The notes beneath the pieces were generated by a model. That model ran no database searches, was not told where the DNA came from, and saw only the letters and a program-made list of their open reading frames with translations. This document shows, piece by piece, positions 21,028 to 31,272 of a stretch of DNA of 42,045 nucleotides. This stretch comes from Paenibacillus sp. JCM 18996 (GTDB taxonomy: Bacteria > Bacillota > Bacilli > Paenibacillales > NBRC-103111). The DNA lies in the NCBI GenBank assembly GCA_001313085.1, contig BBFE01000037.1, positions 1-42,045 of the forward strand, read 5' to 3'. The position numbers and the translations under genes were made by a program. Each line of letters opens with the position of its first letter. The first letter of the stretch is position 1.

Positions 21028-22511
21028 ATGGATGATAATAAGAAGAATGGCTATGACGAGAAACAATCCTACTACTACTCGTACGGTCCATATAAATCCG
21101 GCTCGGCACGCGATTCGGCGGGGGATGAACCCACCACATCCGTGACTCCGAGCGGAGACAGAGACCGTGTGGAAGTGGCGCCGCCGCGCCCTGTCCGTCC
21201 GTTCACCTTTGAGCAGGGGCCGAAGGGAGACTGGCAGCACGGGAAGAAGAAAACTTCCGGGTTCAAAAGCGCGTTTTCCGCGTTCCTCGCCGGTGCCGTG
21301 GTGGTCGGCGGATTGATGTTTGCGGCTGACAAAACGAATCTCTTTACAGGAGACGGTGGCGTGTTTGCAACCACTCCTTCCAGTACCGCGCAAGCTTCGC
21401 CGAGCAGCGCCGGAAGCGGCAATGGCGTAAAAAACGGTGGCGGATATCGCCCGTCCCAACAACATCTCGGAAATCTTTCAGAACGCGAGCCCTGCAGTGG
21501 TGAAGATCGAGACGAAAGTCAACAGCTCCAAAAGCAGCGCCGGCGGAGGGAATTCCTTGTTTGACGATCCGTTCTTCCGCCAGTTTTTTTCGGGGATAAC
21601 GGAGGCCGCCAGCAACAGCAGCCGCCGAAAAGCAACCAATTGATCCCATCCGGAATGGGAACCGGTTTTATCTTCGAAAAATCCGGCTATATCCTGACCA
21701 ATGAACACGTAATTGACGGCGCTGATGAAATTCAAGTTACGATTCAAGGGTACGACAAGCCTTTTAAAGCCAAGCTGCTTGGCAACAGCTACGATCTCGA
21801 CCTGGCCGCTTTGAAAATCGAAGGCGATAAAGATTTTCCGACACTGCCTATCGGCAACGCGGATAACACCAGACCCGGAGATTGGGTAGTCGCAATCGGC
21901 AACCCTTACGGATTCGATCATACGGTTACCGTTGGGGTTCTCAGTGCCAAGGATCGTCCGATTTCGATTCCCGACAATAAAGGTACACGGAGTATAAGCA
22001 CCTGCTCCAGACCGACGCCTCGATCAACCCGGGTAACTCCGGAGGACCGCTGCTGAACCTGAACGGCGAAGTGATCGGCATCAATACGGCCGTCAACGCC
22101 CAGGCGCAGGGAATAGGCTTCGCGATACCGACCAACACATTCTCAGCGGTTCTGGATAACCTGAAGAACAATGTGAAAATTCCTAAGGAGCCCTCTCCTT
22201 ATATCGGTGTGGTGCTGGCCGAACTGACTCCGGATCTGGTTCCCGACCTGAAGCTGAACGGCACTGACGGTGCGCTGGTCCAGCAGGTGGAACGCAAGAG
22301 TCCCGCTTTCAAAGCCGGCCTGAAGACCTATGACGTCATTGTCGATATCAACGGAACGAATATCAAAACCTACACCGAATTAGTGACTAAAGTGAAAGCC
22401 ATGAAAGTCGGCGACAAGGTTACTTTAGGCGTAATGCGGGACGGCAAACGGATAGAGATTCCTGTTGCCATCGAAGACAGAAACAATCAGCAGCAGACGC
22501 CGCAGCAGTAA
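21028..22511 (+). CDS. htrA: HtrA/DegP-type membrane-anchored serine protease
   Basis: About 494 residues. ATG at 21028 after CGGAGG. Order: a disordered cytoplasmic N-terminus, one membrane helix ([19 protein letters not shown]), a linker, a trypsin-like protease domain and one PDZ domain. Catalytic triad: His in [10 protein letters not shown], Asp in [10 protein letters not shown], Ser in [10 protein letters not shown]. The PDZ domain begins [11 protein letters not shown]. It degrades or refolds damaged exported proteins outside the membrane. Breaks: an A run of 6 instead of 5 near 21430, a T run of 7 instead of 5 near 21588, and a G lost near 21994. A response regulator and kinase follow after a terminator, reminiscent of the CssRS-HtrB arrangement in B. 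subtilis. Confidence 0.92.
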
Positions 22512-22553
22512 TCGTCAAACCTGCGGAGTCAGGGAGAGAACGAAAGCAGAGCG

Positions 22554-22600
22554 AAGCAGAGACCGGAACCCGAAAGGCCGAGTCTCTGCTTTTGCTTTTG
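22554..22600 (+). terminator. Terminator of htrA
   Basis: AAGCAGAGAC pairs with GTCTCTGCTT, followed by TTGCTTTTG. Confidence 0.75.
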
Positions 22601-22681
22601 CGTAAGCGCGTGTCAAGAACCATGGATTTCCGGTATCACGTTGATTACAATAGAAGTAGACTAGTAGTGGAGGAAAAGAAG

Positions 22682-23375
22682 ATGCGTGATAAAATTGCTG
22701 TCATTGATGATGATGAGAAGATTACGTCCATGCTGCGCAGATCCCTCGCTTTCGAGGGCTATTCCGTAGTTACGGCCAATCACGGCGCGGAAGGATTGAA
22801 GGTGATTCTTCAGGAGAACCCGAGCCTGGTCATTCTGGATGTGATGATGCCGCATATCGACGGCTGGGAAGTGTGCAGAAGGATCAGGGAAAGCGGATCC
22901 GATGTGCCTGTCCTGATGCTTACGGCCAAGGACGAAATCTCCGACCGTGTGAAAGGGCTCGATCTTGGGGCGGACGATTATTTGGTCAAGCCTTTTGCTT
23001 TGGAGGAACTGATGGCGAGGGTTCGCGTACTGCTCCGCAGAAGGCCGGAACGTGAGGAAACCGCCCGGAACCGCATCTCTTACGATGATTTGCTGATGGA
23101 TTTGGATACCCGCGAAGTTTTCCGCGGAGAGCAGAGGATTGAACTGACTACGAAGGAGTTCGACCTGCTTCATTTGTTTTTTTGCTGAATCCGAAGAGAG
23201 TGCTGTCCCGTGACCTGATTATGGAAAAAAAATCTGGGGCTACGACTACAGCGGGGAATCGAATGTGCTCGAAGTGTATATTGCGCTGCTGCGGCAGAAA
23301 ACGGAGGAATACGGTCATAAGCGTATGATCCAGACGGTGCGCGGCGCGGGTTATGTGCTGAGGGGAGATTCCTGA
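22682..23375 (+). CDS. OmpR-family response regulator (frameshifted)
   Basis: About 230 residues. ATG at 22682, preceded by GTGGAGG. Receiver domain with the acidic pocket IAVIDDDEK, phospho-acceptor Asp in [13 protein letters not shown], switch Thr in VLMLTAKDE and Lys in DDYLVKPFA; then a winged-helix DNA-binding domain ([22 protein letters not shown]). Breaks: a T run of 7 instead of 5 near 23177 and an A run of 8 instead of 6 near 23226. The stop is one base before the kinase start, so the two form one operon. Its position after htrA suggests envelope stress, but the stimulus is not shown by the sequence. Confidence 0.88.
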
Positions 23376-23376
23376 C

Positions 23377-24833
23377 ATGTCGCTGAGGCTTCGGCTCACC
23401 CTGTGGTACTCGGGCATTCTCGCCGTAACTCTGCTTGCATTCGGCATCGGAGTCTATTTCTTCCAGTATATCAGCACTTACAAAAAAACATACAGGATAA
23501 TTTGCGGCTTCAATCGCAGAAAGTGGAATCCAGAATTCAACTCCAACGGTTAGGGCCTGCAGGTCTCGGCTTGATCCTAAACCAGAGAGACGCCCTCGGG
23601 GCTACTAACATGTTCCTGCAGGTGGTAAATTTCACGAATGGCACTATCAGCCGCTCGGCCAATATGGAGCCTACGACCTGAAGCTTCCTTTTGATGAAAA
23701 AAAATCCAGGATAAGCTCGCTTATTACGAAGCGTTTACTATACAAGGCGTCCATATGCTGCAATACAGCAAGCTGCTGACTCTGCCGCAGGGCGAGACCG
23801 TAGGCGTCCTGATCGTGGCCACGATTGTGGATCAGCAGGTGCAAACCCTGCAGGAGCTGCGCTTGACCTTGGCGCTTACTTCGCTGCTTGCCGTGGTCGT
23901 CGCCGCTTCGATCGGCTGGTTTTTGGCAAGAAAGGCATTGAAACCGATAGACCAGGTCATAGACGCAGCCAGCCAGATCGAACGGGGAACGGACTTGGCC
24001 AAGCGGATCGAATATAACGGCAACGATGAGGAAATATTGAATTTGACACGCACAATTAATGGAATGTTGGAAAGAATCGAGATCATATACAAAGAGCTGG
24101 AAACGGCTTACGGCGCTCAAAGGCGTTTTGTCTCCGACGCGTCCCACGAGCTGCGCACGCCGCTGACGACGATTCGCGGGAATGTTGACCTGCTCGAGAA
24201 AATGTGGAAGCAGACTCCCGGCCATACCCAACTCTCCGAGCTGGAGACAAGGGAGATCTCGCTGGAGGCCATGCAGGATATAGCTTCCGAATCAGAGCGG
24301 ATGACCCGGCTGATCAACGATATGCTTTCTTTGGCTCGAGCCGATTCGGGTTTTCAAATCCATAGGGAGCCTGTCGAGCTGAAGCCTCTGGTGGAAGAAG
24401 TCGCCCGGAGAGCGCAGTTTTTACCCAGAACCGCTGAGTGGCATACAGGCGATTTTGAACTATTGGAAGGCATCAGGATTAACGGCAACAGAGATTATCT
24501 TCAGCAGCTGTTATTCATTTTCATAGAGAACGCGTTCAAATACACTGCGGAAGGAAGCGTCACGTTGGAAGCCGTCCTTACTGCCGACCAGGTGGGGCTT
24601 GTCATCAAGGACACGGGTATCGGCATGGACAAGGAGGAGGTTCCGAGAATATTCGATCGCTTCTACAGGGCGGATGTGTCCCGGGGGCAAACATCGGGCA
24701 CGGGACTGGCTTGTCCATCGCCAAATGGATTATCGACGAGCATGGAGGCTCCATCGAAGTGGTCACGCGAAAAGGAGAGGGGAGCAAGTTTGTCATCTGG
24801 CTTCCGTTAGGCTTCCCACCCTCATTGCAATAA
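23377..24833 (+). CDS. Sensor histidine kinase (frameshifted)
   Basis: About 485 residues. N-terminal membrane helix (LTLWYSGILAVTLLAFGIGVY), an extracytoplasmic sensor of about 140 residues, a second helix (LALTSLLAVVVAASIGWFL), HAMP, then the kinase core: phospho-His in SDASHELRTPLTTIRGN, N box IFIENAFKYTAEG, G1 box DTGIGMDKEEV, F box IFDRFYRAD and G2 box SGTGLGLSIAKWI. Breaks: A runs too long near 23482 (7 for 5) and 23700 (8 for 6), a C lost near 23680, and a G lost near 24708. Partner of the upstream regulator. The sensor region has no recognised domain. Confidence 0.87.
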
Positions 24834-24841
24834 GCTATAAT
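24813..24841 (+). promoter_or_regulatory. Possible ispH promoter
   Basis: A perfect TATAAT (24836-24841), 17 bases after a weak TTCCCA. It starts inside the end of the kinase gene. Confidence 0.45.
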
Positions 24842-24875
24842 ATAGTCAAGACGAACTGACGAGTAGGTGCTTTCA

Positions 24876-25835
24876 ATGGATGTTATAAAAAATATCTCCC
24901 AGGGGATATTGCTACGGAGTAGTCGACGCTTTAGCCCTTGCGCTACAAACCGCCAAAAAATTTGAACGTGCCGAGGCCGATCTATATTCTTGGCATGATT
25001 GTCCATAATTCGCATGTCACCGAGTTTTTTTCAATGAAGAAGGAATTATTACTCTAGACGGGCCGAACCGGCTGGAAATCCTGGAGCAGATCGAGAGCGG
25101 GACGGTCATCTTCACGGCTCACGGAGTATCGCCTGAAGTTCGCCGCAGAGCGCGGGACAAAGGGCTGACGGTGGTCGACGCCACATGCCCCGACGTGACC
25201 AAAACTCACGACTGATCAGGGAGAAAGCAGCCGACGGGTACGAAGTCATCTATATCGGCAAGAAGGGCCATCCTGAGCCGGAAGGGGCTGTCGGCGTGGC
25301 GCCGGATCACGTGCATCTGATCGAGAAGCCGGACGAGGTCGAAAAGTTGAAGCTGGAATCTGCGAGAATCATCATTACGAACCAGACGACGATGAGCCAA
25401 TGGGACGTGAAGCAGATCATGAACGGTCTTCTCACCCGTTTTCCACGAGCCGAAATTCATAACGAAATTTGCCTCGCCACCCAAATCCGCCAAGAGGCCG
25501 TTGCGGAGCAGGCCAAAGACGCCGACCTGGTGATTGTGGTGGGAGACCCCAAGAGCAACAACTCCAACCGGCTGGCCCAGGTATCCGAGGAGATCGCCGG
25601 AGTCAAGGCGTACCGCATCGCGGATATCATGGAACTTGAGACGGATTGGTTACGTAATATAAGGAATGTAGGGGTTACTTCCGGAGCTTCCACACCGACT
25701 CCGATCACCAAGGAAGTGATTGCTTTCCTGGAACAATATGACCCGAACGATTCCGCCACATGGGAAAAAAAACGTACAGTAAATATGAAGAAGCTCATCC
25801 CGCCGGTGAAAGTGAAAGCCGGCAGCGAGGCTTAA
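24876..25835 (+). CDS. ispH: 4-hydroxy-3-methylbut-2-enyl diphosphate reductase IspH
   Basis: Last step of the MEP isoprenoid pathway, giving IPP and DMAPP. Three Fe-S cysteines are in place: [18 protein letters not shown] and NEICLATQ; also [33 protein letters not shown] and [13 protein letters not shown] at 24876 with TAGGTG upstream. Breaks: A runs too long near 24889 and 24957, a T run of 7 instead of 5 near 25026, and a C lost near 25214. Corrected length about 318 residues, typical of the Firmicute form. Essential in organisms lacking the mevalonate route. Confidence 0.93.
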
Positions 25836-25902
25836 CGCTTTACTATATCATTCTCCCAGGCGCAAGGCGCGACCAATACACCAATAGATAGGGGGGAGAA
25901 GA

Positions 25903-26471
25903 ATGCCGCAGCTGCAAAAGTACGTTAACCGGTTCAGAAATATGTCGTTTCGCAGCATAAAAAAGATGGTTCAAATACAAATATTTGCTTTTATTCCGCG
26001 CCAAAGGCGGACCTTCCAAAGTAGCGCTGGGTTTCTCGATCGGACTAGCCATTGAAATGTTTACTCTTCCCACAGCAGGTCTCGCATTTTTTTTCTCATC
26101 TTTCCTCTTGTATATTGTATGCGCGCCTCTTTTTTTTCCGGAGCCTTGGTAGGATTTGTTTTTTTTGGCAAAATCATCTACATTCCGATGGCCCTTCTCA
26201 ACGAGAGAGTGGGCAAATGGGTTCTGCCGAACATGTGTTCCGGCATCTCAAGTTTCTCCCCCATTGGCTGTTCCAATTTTTTTTGCACGGGAGCTTGAAG
26301 CTGATTGTAGGAGGCATGATTGACGGGGTTATCTTGGGGCTGCTGTTCTATTTCCCGGTCCGTTACCTGCTTAAAATCTACGAGGCAAAGCGGAAGGAGA
26401 AACGCAGGGTTCGCAAAGCGCAGCTGTTGATGCAGCAGACACAGACACAGCAGACGCTTAATCAAGAATAA
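25903..26471 (+). CDS. DUF2062 membrane protein
   Basis: About 185 residues after correction. ATG at 25903 behind GGGGGGAG. An amphipathic N-terminus (RSIKRWFKYKYLLLFRAKGG) leads into the DUF2062 signature GGPSKVALGFSIGLAIEMFTLP, then two or three membrane helices (LVYCMRASFSGALVGFVFG; LKLIVGGMIDGVILGLLFYF) and a basic, Gln-rich tail. The A run of 6 instead of 5 near 25957 and the T run of 8 instead of 6 near 26085 shift the frame. T runs near 26130 and 26160 add codons only. Function of DUF2062 is unknown. A terminator follows directly. Confidence 0.8.
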
Positions 26472-26476
26472 CGGTG

Positions 26477-26503
26477 AAAGCCTTCCTTAGGGAAGGCTTT
26501 TTT
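26477..26503 (+). terminator. Terminator of the DUF2062 gene
   Basis: AAGCCTTCC (26478-26486), loop TTAG, GGAAGGCTT (26491-26499), then Ts. Confidence 0.9.
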
Positions 26504-26513
26504 ATGAACGGTA

Positions 26514-26634
26514 GAGAAAGTTTAAGTTGTCTAAAGCATTAAAGCGAAATGAAACTTTCTTTACCAAGAAAGCCTGCCTATAAATCGCGGTCGCTCATCC
26601 TTGAAATGGCCTCGACAGAGGCTTTCTTATTGCC
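26514..26634. repeat. Interspersed structured element, copy A
   Basis: About 120 bases shared with copy B (35330-35448), roughly 85% identical. Two stems are possible: GAAAGTTT (26516-26523) with AAACTTTC (26552-26559), and AAGAAAGCCT (26566-26575) with AGGCTTTCTT (26619-26628). Inside the second is the conserved core AAATCGCGGTCGCTC and a small alternative hairpin CCTCGACAGAGG whose 3' arm overlaps the large stem. The G-C pair in the large stem is A-T in copy B. No ORF with a ribosome binding site is present. Strand of action unknown. Confidence 0.75.
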
Positions 26635-26860
26635 CAACGCGCGCCTCTCCCAGGGTGCTTTGTGTCGTTGCACGGCGGGTGGCTCAGACGCCATGCACTT
26701 CAACAGAGTTGGATTCCGAGAATCATTCCCTCCCCGCGCAGAAACGTATGGATCAGCGCCAAAAAGGACATTCAGCATGGGTGGTTCCTAACGGTGTTTC
26801 TTACAGAGATATCGACCGCAACTTGAACTGTTTCTCATCCTGCAATTAGGTAAATTATTC
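26635..26860. other. Gene-free stretch between the repeat and the aroF promoter
   Basis: Frames of 66-82 codons exist on both strands but have no ribosome binding sites and no family match. The region is GC-rich around 26640-26720 and may be a copy-specific extension of the repeat. Confidence 0.3.
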
Positions 26861-26889
26861 TTGACGGCGCACTGGATCCAATGTATATT
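26861..26889 (+). promoter_or_regulatory. Promoter of the DAHP synthase gene
   Basis: TTGACG, 17-base spacer, TATATT, about 80 bases before the start codon. Confidence 0.65.
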
Positions 26890-26967
26890 TACTTTAGCGA
26901 TTAAAAGCTTAAAAGCGTATAAGCGTTGAAGTAAAAAAAGTGAATGTTACGGGGGAGAGTGAATATT

Positions 26968-28010
26968 ATGATAGCAGTAACTTCCAACAATATCTCTGAA
27001 GAAAGACTGGCCGAGATCGTCAGCCATATTGAAAAAAACAGGGGTCAAGGCGCATGTGTCCAGAGGCGAAGACCGTACGGTTATCGGAATCATCGGCCAT
27101 GCGGAGCCCATGCTTGCAGAGCAGCTGCGGCAAATGTCTGGCGTGGAACAAGTCGTAAAAAATTTCCAAATCCTATAAATTGGCAAGCCGCGATTTCCAT
27201 CCTTCGAATTCGGTCATCAAGATCAAAGATGTGGAAATTGGCGGAGACAGCTGGTCATTATGGGCGGACCGTGCGCTGTTGAGTCCCCGGCGCAGATCGA
27301 CGAGATCGCAAGGCTTGTGAAAGCGGCCGGCGGCCAGGTGCTGCGCGGCGGAGCGTTCAACCGAGAACCGGCCCTTACAGTTTCCAGGGTATAGGCGTGG
27401 AAGGCCTGATCATGATGGCGGAAGCCGGCAAGAAGCACGGCCTGCTTACCATTACTGAGGTCATGACCCTGAATACGTCGACGTTTGCGCCCAATATGCG
27501 GACATTCTGCAGGTAGGTACGCGCAACATGCAGAACTTCGATCTGCTGCGCAAGCTGGGAACGATCCAGACTCCCGTTCTTCTGAAACGCGGTTTCAGCG
27601 CTACTTACGATGAATTCCTTAATGCCGCGGAATACATTCTTGCAGGCGGAAACCCGAACGTTATGCTGTGTGAGAGAGGAATTCGTACGTTTGAGACATA
27701 CACCCGCAATACTTTGGATTTGGCCGCAATTCCGGTGCTGCAATCGCTGAGCCATCTGCCTGTCATTTCCGATCCAAGCCACGGGACAGGTCGCCGCGAG
27801 CTTGTCGAGCCGATGTGCAAAGCGTCGGTGGCCGCGGGGGCAAACGGCTTGATCGTAGAGATGCATACCGATCCCGATAACTCCATGACGGGAGACGGTG
27901 TTCAATCGCTGTTCCCGGATCAGTTCGCAAAGCTTCTCTTGGATTTGGAAAAGCTCGCTCCGCTGGTCGGCAAAAGATTCGACACAAAGAAAGAAAAGAT
28001 CACAGTATAA
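26968..28010 (+). CDS. aroF: 3-deoxy-7-phosphoheptulonate synthase, type I-beta with N-terminal regulatory domain
   Basis: First step of the shikimate pathway (PEP plus erythrose 4-phosphate). ATG at 26968 after GGGGGAG. Residues 1-70 form a ferredoxin-like domain ([37 protein letters not shown]) like that of Thermotoga DAHP synthase, where it binds Tyr or Phe; aromatic feedback is inferred. The barrel carries [54 protein letters not shown] and [14 protein letters not shown]. No chorismate mutase domain. Breaks: A runs one too long near 27032 and 27160, and single-base losses near 27251 (C), 27361 (A) and 27473 (C). About 347 residues. Confidence 0.9.
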
Positions 28011-28036
28011 CACACTTGATCGCGAATAAGGATGAC

Positions 28037-28076
28037 GGAGGGCTTGTTACCCGAAAGGGAGCAGGCTCTTTTCCAT
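28037..28076 (+). terminator. Probable terminator of the DAHP synthase gene
   Basis: GAGGGCTTGTTACCC, GAAA loop, GGGAGCAGGCTC with G-U pairs, followed by TTTTCC. Confidence 0.5.
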
Positions 28077-28148
28077 GTTTATCCTGTACTCAAGGAGCCG
28101 CATAATTGAAAGGCTCCATCCATTTTATGGATATAAATCGAAAAAAAA

Positions 28149-28165
28149 TGTGAGAATACCTTACA
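28149..28165 (+). promoter_or_regulatory. GlnR operator 1 upstream of glnA
   Basis: TGTGAGAATACCTTACA fits the Firmicute GlnR/TnrA consensus TGTNA-N7-TNACA at every fixed position. It lies about 30 bases before the -35 box of glnA. Confidence 0.8.
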
Positions 28166-28166
28166 T

Positions 28167-28190
28167 ATGAGTAAAAAAAATACCTCACAT
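28167..28190 (+). promoter_or_regulatory. Probable GlnR operator 2 upstream of glnA
   Basis: The half-sites AGTAA and TCACA flank an 8-A run. If the run were 5 As, the spacing would be the canonical 7 bases with one mismatch to TGTNA-N7-TNACA. As written the spacing is too long, so either the run is over-called or the site is weak. Confidence 0.5.
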
Positions 28191-28195
28191 AAGTA

Positions 28196-28224
28196 TTGAC
28201 GATGGGCAGCAGGAGTTTTATAAT
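28196..28224 (+). promoter_or_regulatory. glnA promoter
   Basis: TTGACG, 17-base spacer, perfect TATAAT, just downstream of the two GlnR sites. Confidence 0.8.
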
Positions 28225-28303
28225 ATGACCATATGTAAAAGAAGAAAGTTGAACAATCACTAGCGAAAGTTCCGATATTGTACGGAAATAGGAGGGTTAT
28301 TGA

Positions 28304-29732
28304 ATGTCAGTCCAGAACGTTATGAACTTGATTCAAGAAAAGAACATCGAGTGGGTGGACTTCCGTTTCGTGGATCTGTCCGGCAGAGCTCATCACATCT
28401 CTCTTCCAGCTTCTGAAGTAAGCGATGAAACTTTTGAGATCGGGGTAGCTTTTGACGGATCTTCCATTCCTGGTTTTAGAGGAATCGAAGAGTCAGACAT
28501 GGTTATGATGCCGGATCCTGCATCCGTATACGTGGATCCTTTCACAGCGCATGCGACTTTGGTTGTTATGTGTAACATCTTCACTCCGGACGGCCAGCGC
28601 TATGACCGCGATCCGCGCAGCATCGCGCAAAAGGCTGAAGAGTATTTGCAGACGACCGGAGTCGGAACATCCGCATTCTTCGCTCCTGAGTCCGAATTCT
28701 TTATTTTTGATGATGTTCGGTTCGAAAGTGGAATGAACACCTCTTTCTATTCCGTAGATTCCGAAGAAGCGGTATGGAACAGTGGCCGTAAAGAAGAAGG
28801 CGGCAACCTGGCTTCAAAGTGCCAAAAAAAAGGCGGATACGTGCCTGTAGCTCCGACGGATTCCCAGCAGGACATCCGCAGTGAAATGTGCCGATTGTTG
28901 ATCGAATCCGGCCTTCGCATCGAGCGCCATCACCATGAAGTGGCGACTGCGGGACAAGGCGAGATCAACTTCCGTTTCGACACGTTGACTACAACTGCCG
29001 ACAATCTGATGAAATATAAGTACATCGTGCAGAATACAGCAAGACAATACGGTAAAGTGGCAACCTTCATGCCGAAGCCTCTGTTCGGAGACAACGGAAG
29101 CGGAATGCACGTCCACCAAAGTATTTTCAACGGAGATTCTCCGCTGTTCTACGAAAAAAGGCGCATATGGCAACCTTAGCGAAATGGCCTTGAACTATAT
29201 CGGCGGTATCTTGTACCACGCTCCGGCGCTGATCGCATTGACCAACCCAAGCACCAACTCCTTCAAACGTCTGGTTCCAGGCTATGAAGCACCTGTAAAC
29301 CTTGTGTTCTCCAAAGGCAACCGTTCGGCTGCGGTCCGTATTCCGGTCGCTTCCGTAACTCCTAAGGGCTGCCGTATCGAGTTCCGTACTCCGGACTCCA
29401 CCGCTAACCCATACCTCGCTTTCTCAGCTATGCTGCTGGCCGGTCTGGACGGAATCAAGAAGAAGATCGATCCGCGCAAGTTGGGCTATGGACCAGTAGA
29501 TAAAAAAACATCTACGAACTGTCCGATGAAGAAAAAAGCTGAAATCCGAAGCGTTCCAGCCGGCTTGGATGAAGCTTTGGACGCGTTGGAAGCTGACCAC
29601 GAGTTCTTGTTGGAAGGCGGCGTATTCTCCAAAGACTTTATCGACAACTACATCGGATTCAAGCGCGAAGAGGCGAAGCAGGTTTCCATCCGTATTCATC
29701 CTCATGAGTACTCCTTGTATTTCGATCTGTAA
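28304..29732 (+). CDS. glnA: Glutamine synthetase, type I, beta-like (frameshifted)
   Basis: Makes glutamine from glutamate and ammonia. ATG at 28304 after GGAGG. Motifs: FDGSSIPGFRGIEESDM, metal-binding PESEFF, HHHEVATAGQGEINFRFDT, ATP-binding KPLFGDNGSGMHVHQS, the flexible loop NPSTNSFKRLVPGYEAP, and RIEFRTPDSTANPYLAF. Unlike the usual short Firmicute alpha form it has the extra segment and a Tyr in NIYELSDEEKAEIRSVP, where enterobacterial I-beta enzymes have the adenylylation site NLYDLPPEE. About 474 residues. Breaks: a G lost near 28810 compensated by one extra A near 28823, A run 6 for 5 near 29154, 7 for 5 near 29502, and 6 for 5 near 29531. GlnR boxes upstream imply nitrogen repression. 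Confidence 0.92.
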
Positions 29733-29767
29733 AACAAACGCTATTATGTGATATACTCCTGAACCAC

Positions 29768-29809
29768 AAAGGCTTTCGGATTTTTTTATTCCGGAGGCCT
29801 CTTTTTTTT
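29768..29809 (+). terminator. glnA terminator
   Basis: AAAGGC..TTCGGA pairs with TCCGGAGGCCTC across an AT-rich loop, followed by eight Ts. Confidence 0.75.
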
Positions 29810-29916
29810 GAAAATAAGATCTTAATACACGGCATATTATGAAGCCGGATGAAATTTCCGATATAGGAAGTAGCTTGATTATTCTCCAGACTATATAGTT
29901 ACGGGTGGTGCTGTGC

Positions 29917-31241
29917 ATGGCAAATGCATGGACGGAAAAAAAGAGGCCGGACATTTATTAAGAAGAGCCGCTTTCTCGGCGACCAGGCGCGAGGTGGAAG
30001 CTGCCGTGGCGTTAGGACGCGAGGAGACGGTGTCAAGGCTCGTCGGAGGCCAATCTCTAACCGGCGAGAAGGAAAATCTGGCGTCTTTTACAGAATTGAA
30101 GGCGGACGGGAAGGCGCTGGCAGAGGACCAGATCGGGGATCATCAGACCTACTGGTTGTACCGCATGGCCTACACGCAGGCTCCGCTGATTGAGAAAATG
30201 ACGCTGTTTTGGCACGGGCATTTTGCCACATCTTATCAGAAAGTCCGGGAAATCCCGTTGATGATCCGCCAGAATGAGCTGCTTCGCAAGAACGCCTTGG
30301 GAAGCTTCAAGGAGCTTGTCCGTCAAATCGGCAAAGACCCGGCGATGATGCTTTGGCTGGACTCGGGCAGCAACCGGAAAGGAAAACCGAACGAAAATTA
30401 TGCCCGCGAAGTGATGGAGCTGTTCACACTGGGCATCGGCAGTTACTCGGAGCAGGATGTGAAGGAAGCCGCGAGAGCTTTTACGGGATGGAACTACGAC
30501 AAAAAAGGAGGATAAGGTTTCCTTCCTGGATAAACAGCACGATATGGGAAAGAAAACGCTGCTCGGTGAAACCGGAAGCTGGAACGAAAGCGATGCAGTG
30601 GATATCCTGTTTAAACAGGAGGCCCTTTCCCGGTTTATGGCGGGCAAGCTGCTGCAATATTTTGGCTCCTATGCCCCTTCCGGCGAGTGGCTGGCCAAGG
30701 TGGCGAATGATTTCAGGACGGAACAGACGGTCGGCGAAGTGCTGCGCGGCATTTTTTACTTCGGATGAATTCTATGACGATACGGTACAGCTGGCTCTGG
30801 TTAAGACTCCGTCAGAGTATGCCGCCGGAATCATCCGGATACTCCGTCTGCCCATGTCCAGAGGCTATGCTTCCGCCCTTCGCAAAATGGGACAGGAGCT
30901 GTATCTTCCTCCGAATGTGTCGGGTTGGAAGGAAGGCCAAGGCTGGCTTGTGTCCTCATGGCTGTTGGCGCGGTACCAATTTGCTGAGTCCATAGCTCAA
31001 AAAATCAAACAGCAGCCTGCTGTCCACCAAAGATTTTCTGCCGTCTGCTGCCGGTGCCAACGGCGGAGATTGGGTCGACCAATGGACTAAGGAATTCGGC
31101 TTTGCGCCTGTCGGAGGGACAACCAGAGAAGTTCTGGCTAAGTACGCTGAGGATTCATTCGTCTATTCGCCGCAAAAAAACGCCGGCAAGCGAGGGCTGC
31201 TGCAGCTGCTGTTGATCAGTCCGGAAGCGCAGATGAAGTAA
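29917..31241 (+). CDS. DUF1800 family protein (frameshifted)
   Basis: About 440 residues. ATG at 29917 after GGGTGGTG. Family segments: GHLLRRAAFSATRREVE, YWLYRMAYTQAPLIEKMTLFWHGHF, PAMMLWLDSGSNRKGKPNENY, AREVMELFTLGIG, AARAFTGWNYD and the C-terminal LYLPPNVSGWKEGQGWL. DUF1800 proteins have no established activity; they nearly always sit beside a DUF1501 gene, as here 31 bases downstream. No signal peptide is evident. Breaks: A run 7 for 5 near 29940, 6 for 5 near 30502, T run 6 for 5 near 30755, and one extra T near 31032. Confidence 0.84.
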
Positions 31242-31272
31242 TTCGTTAAGAATCATGGGAGGAGGAGCGGCT

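Noticed and set aside
26578..26849. Short ORFs on both strands within and after repeat copy A
   Set aside because: No ribosome binding sites. The part inside the repeat is explained by a non-coding structured element, and copy B does not preserve the frames (one-base indel near 35420).
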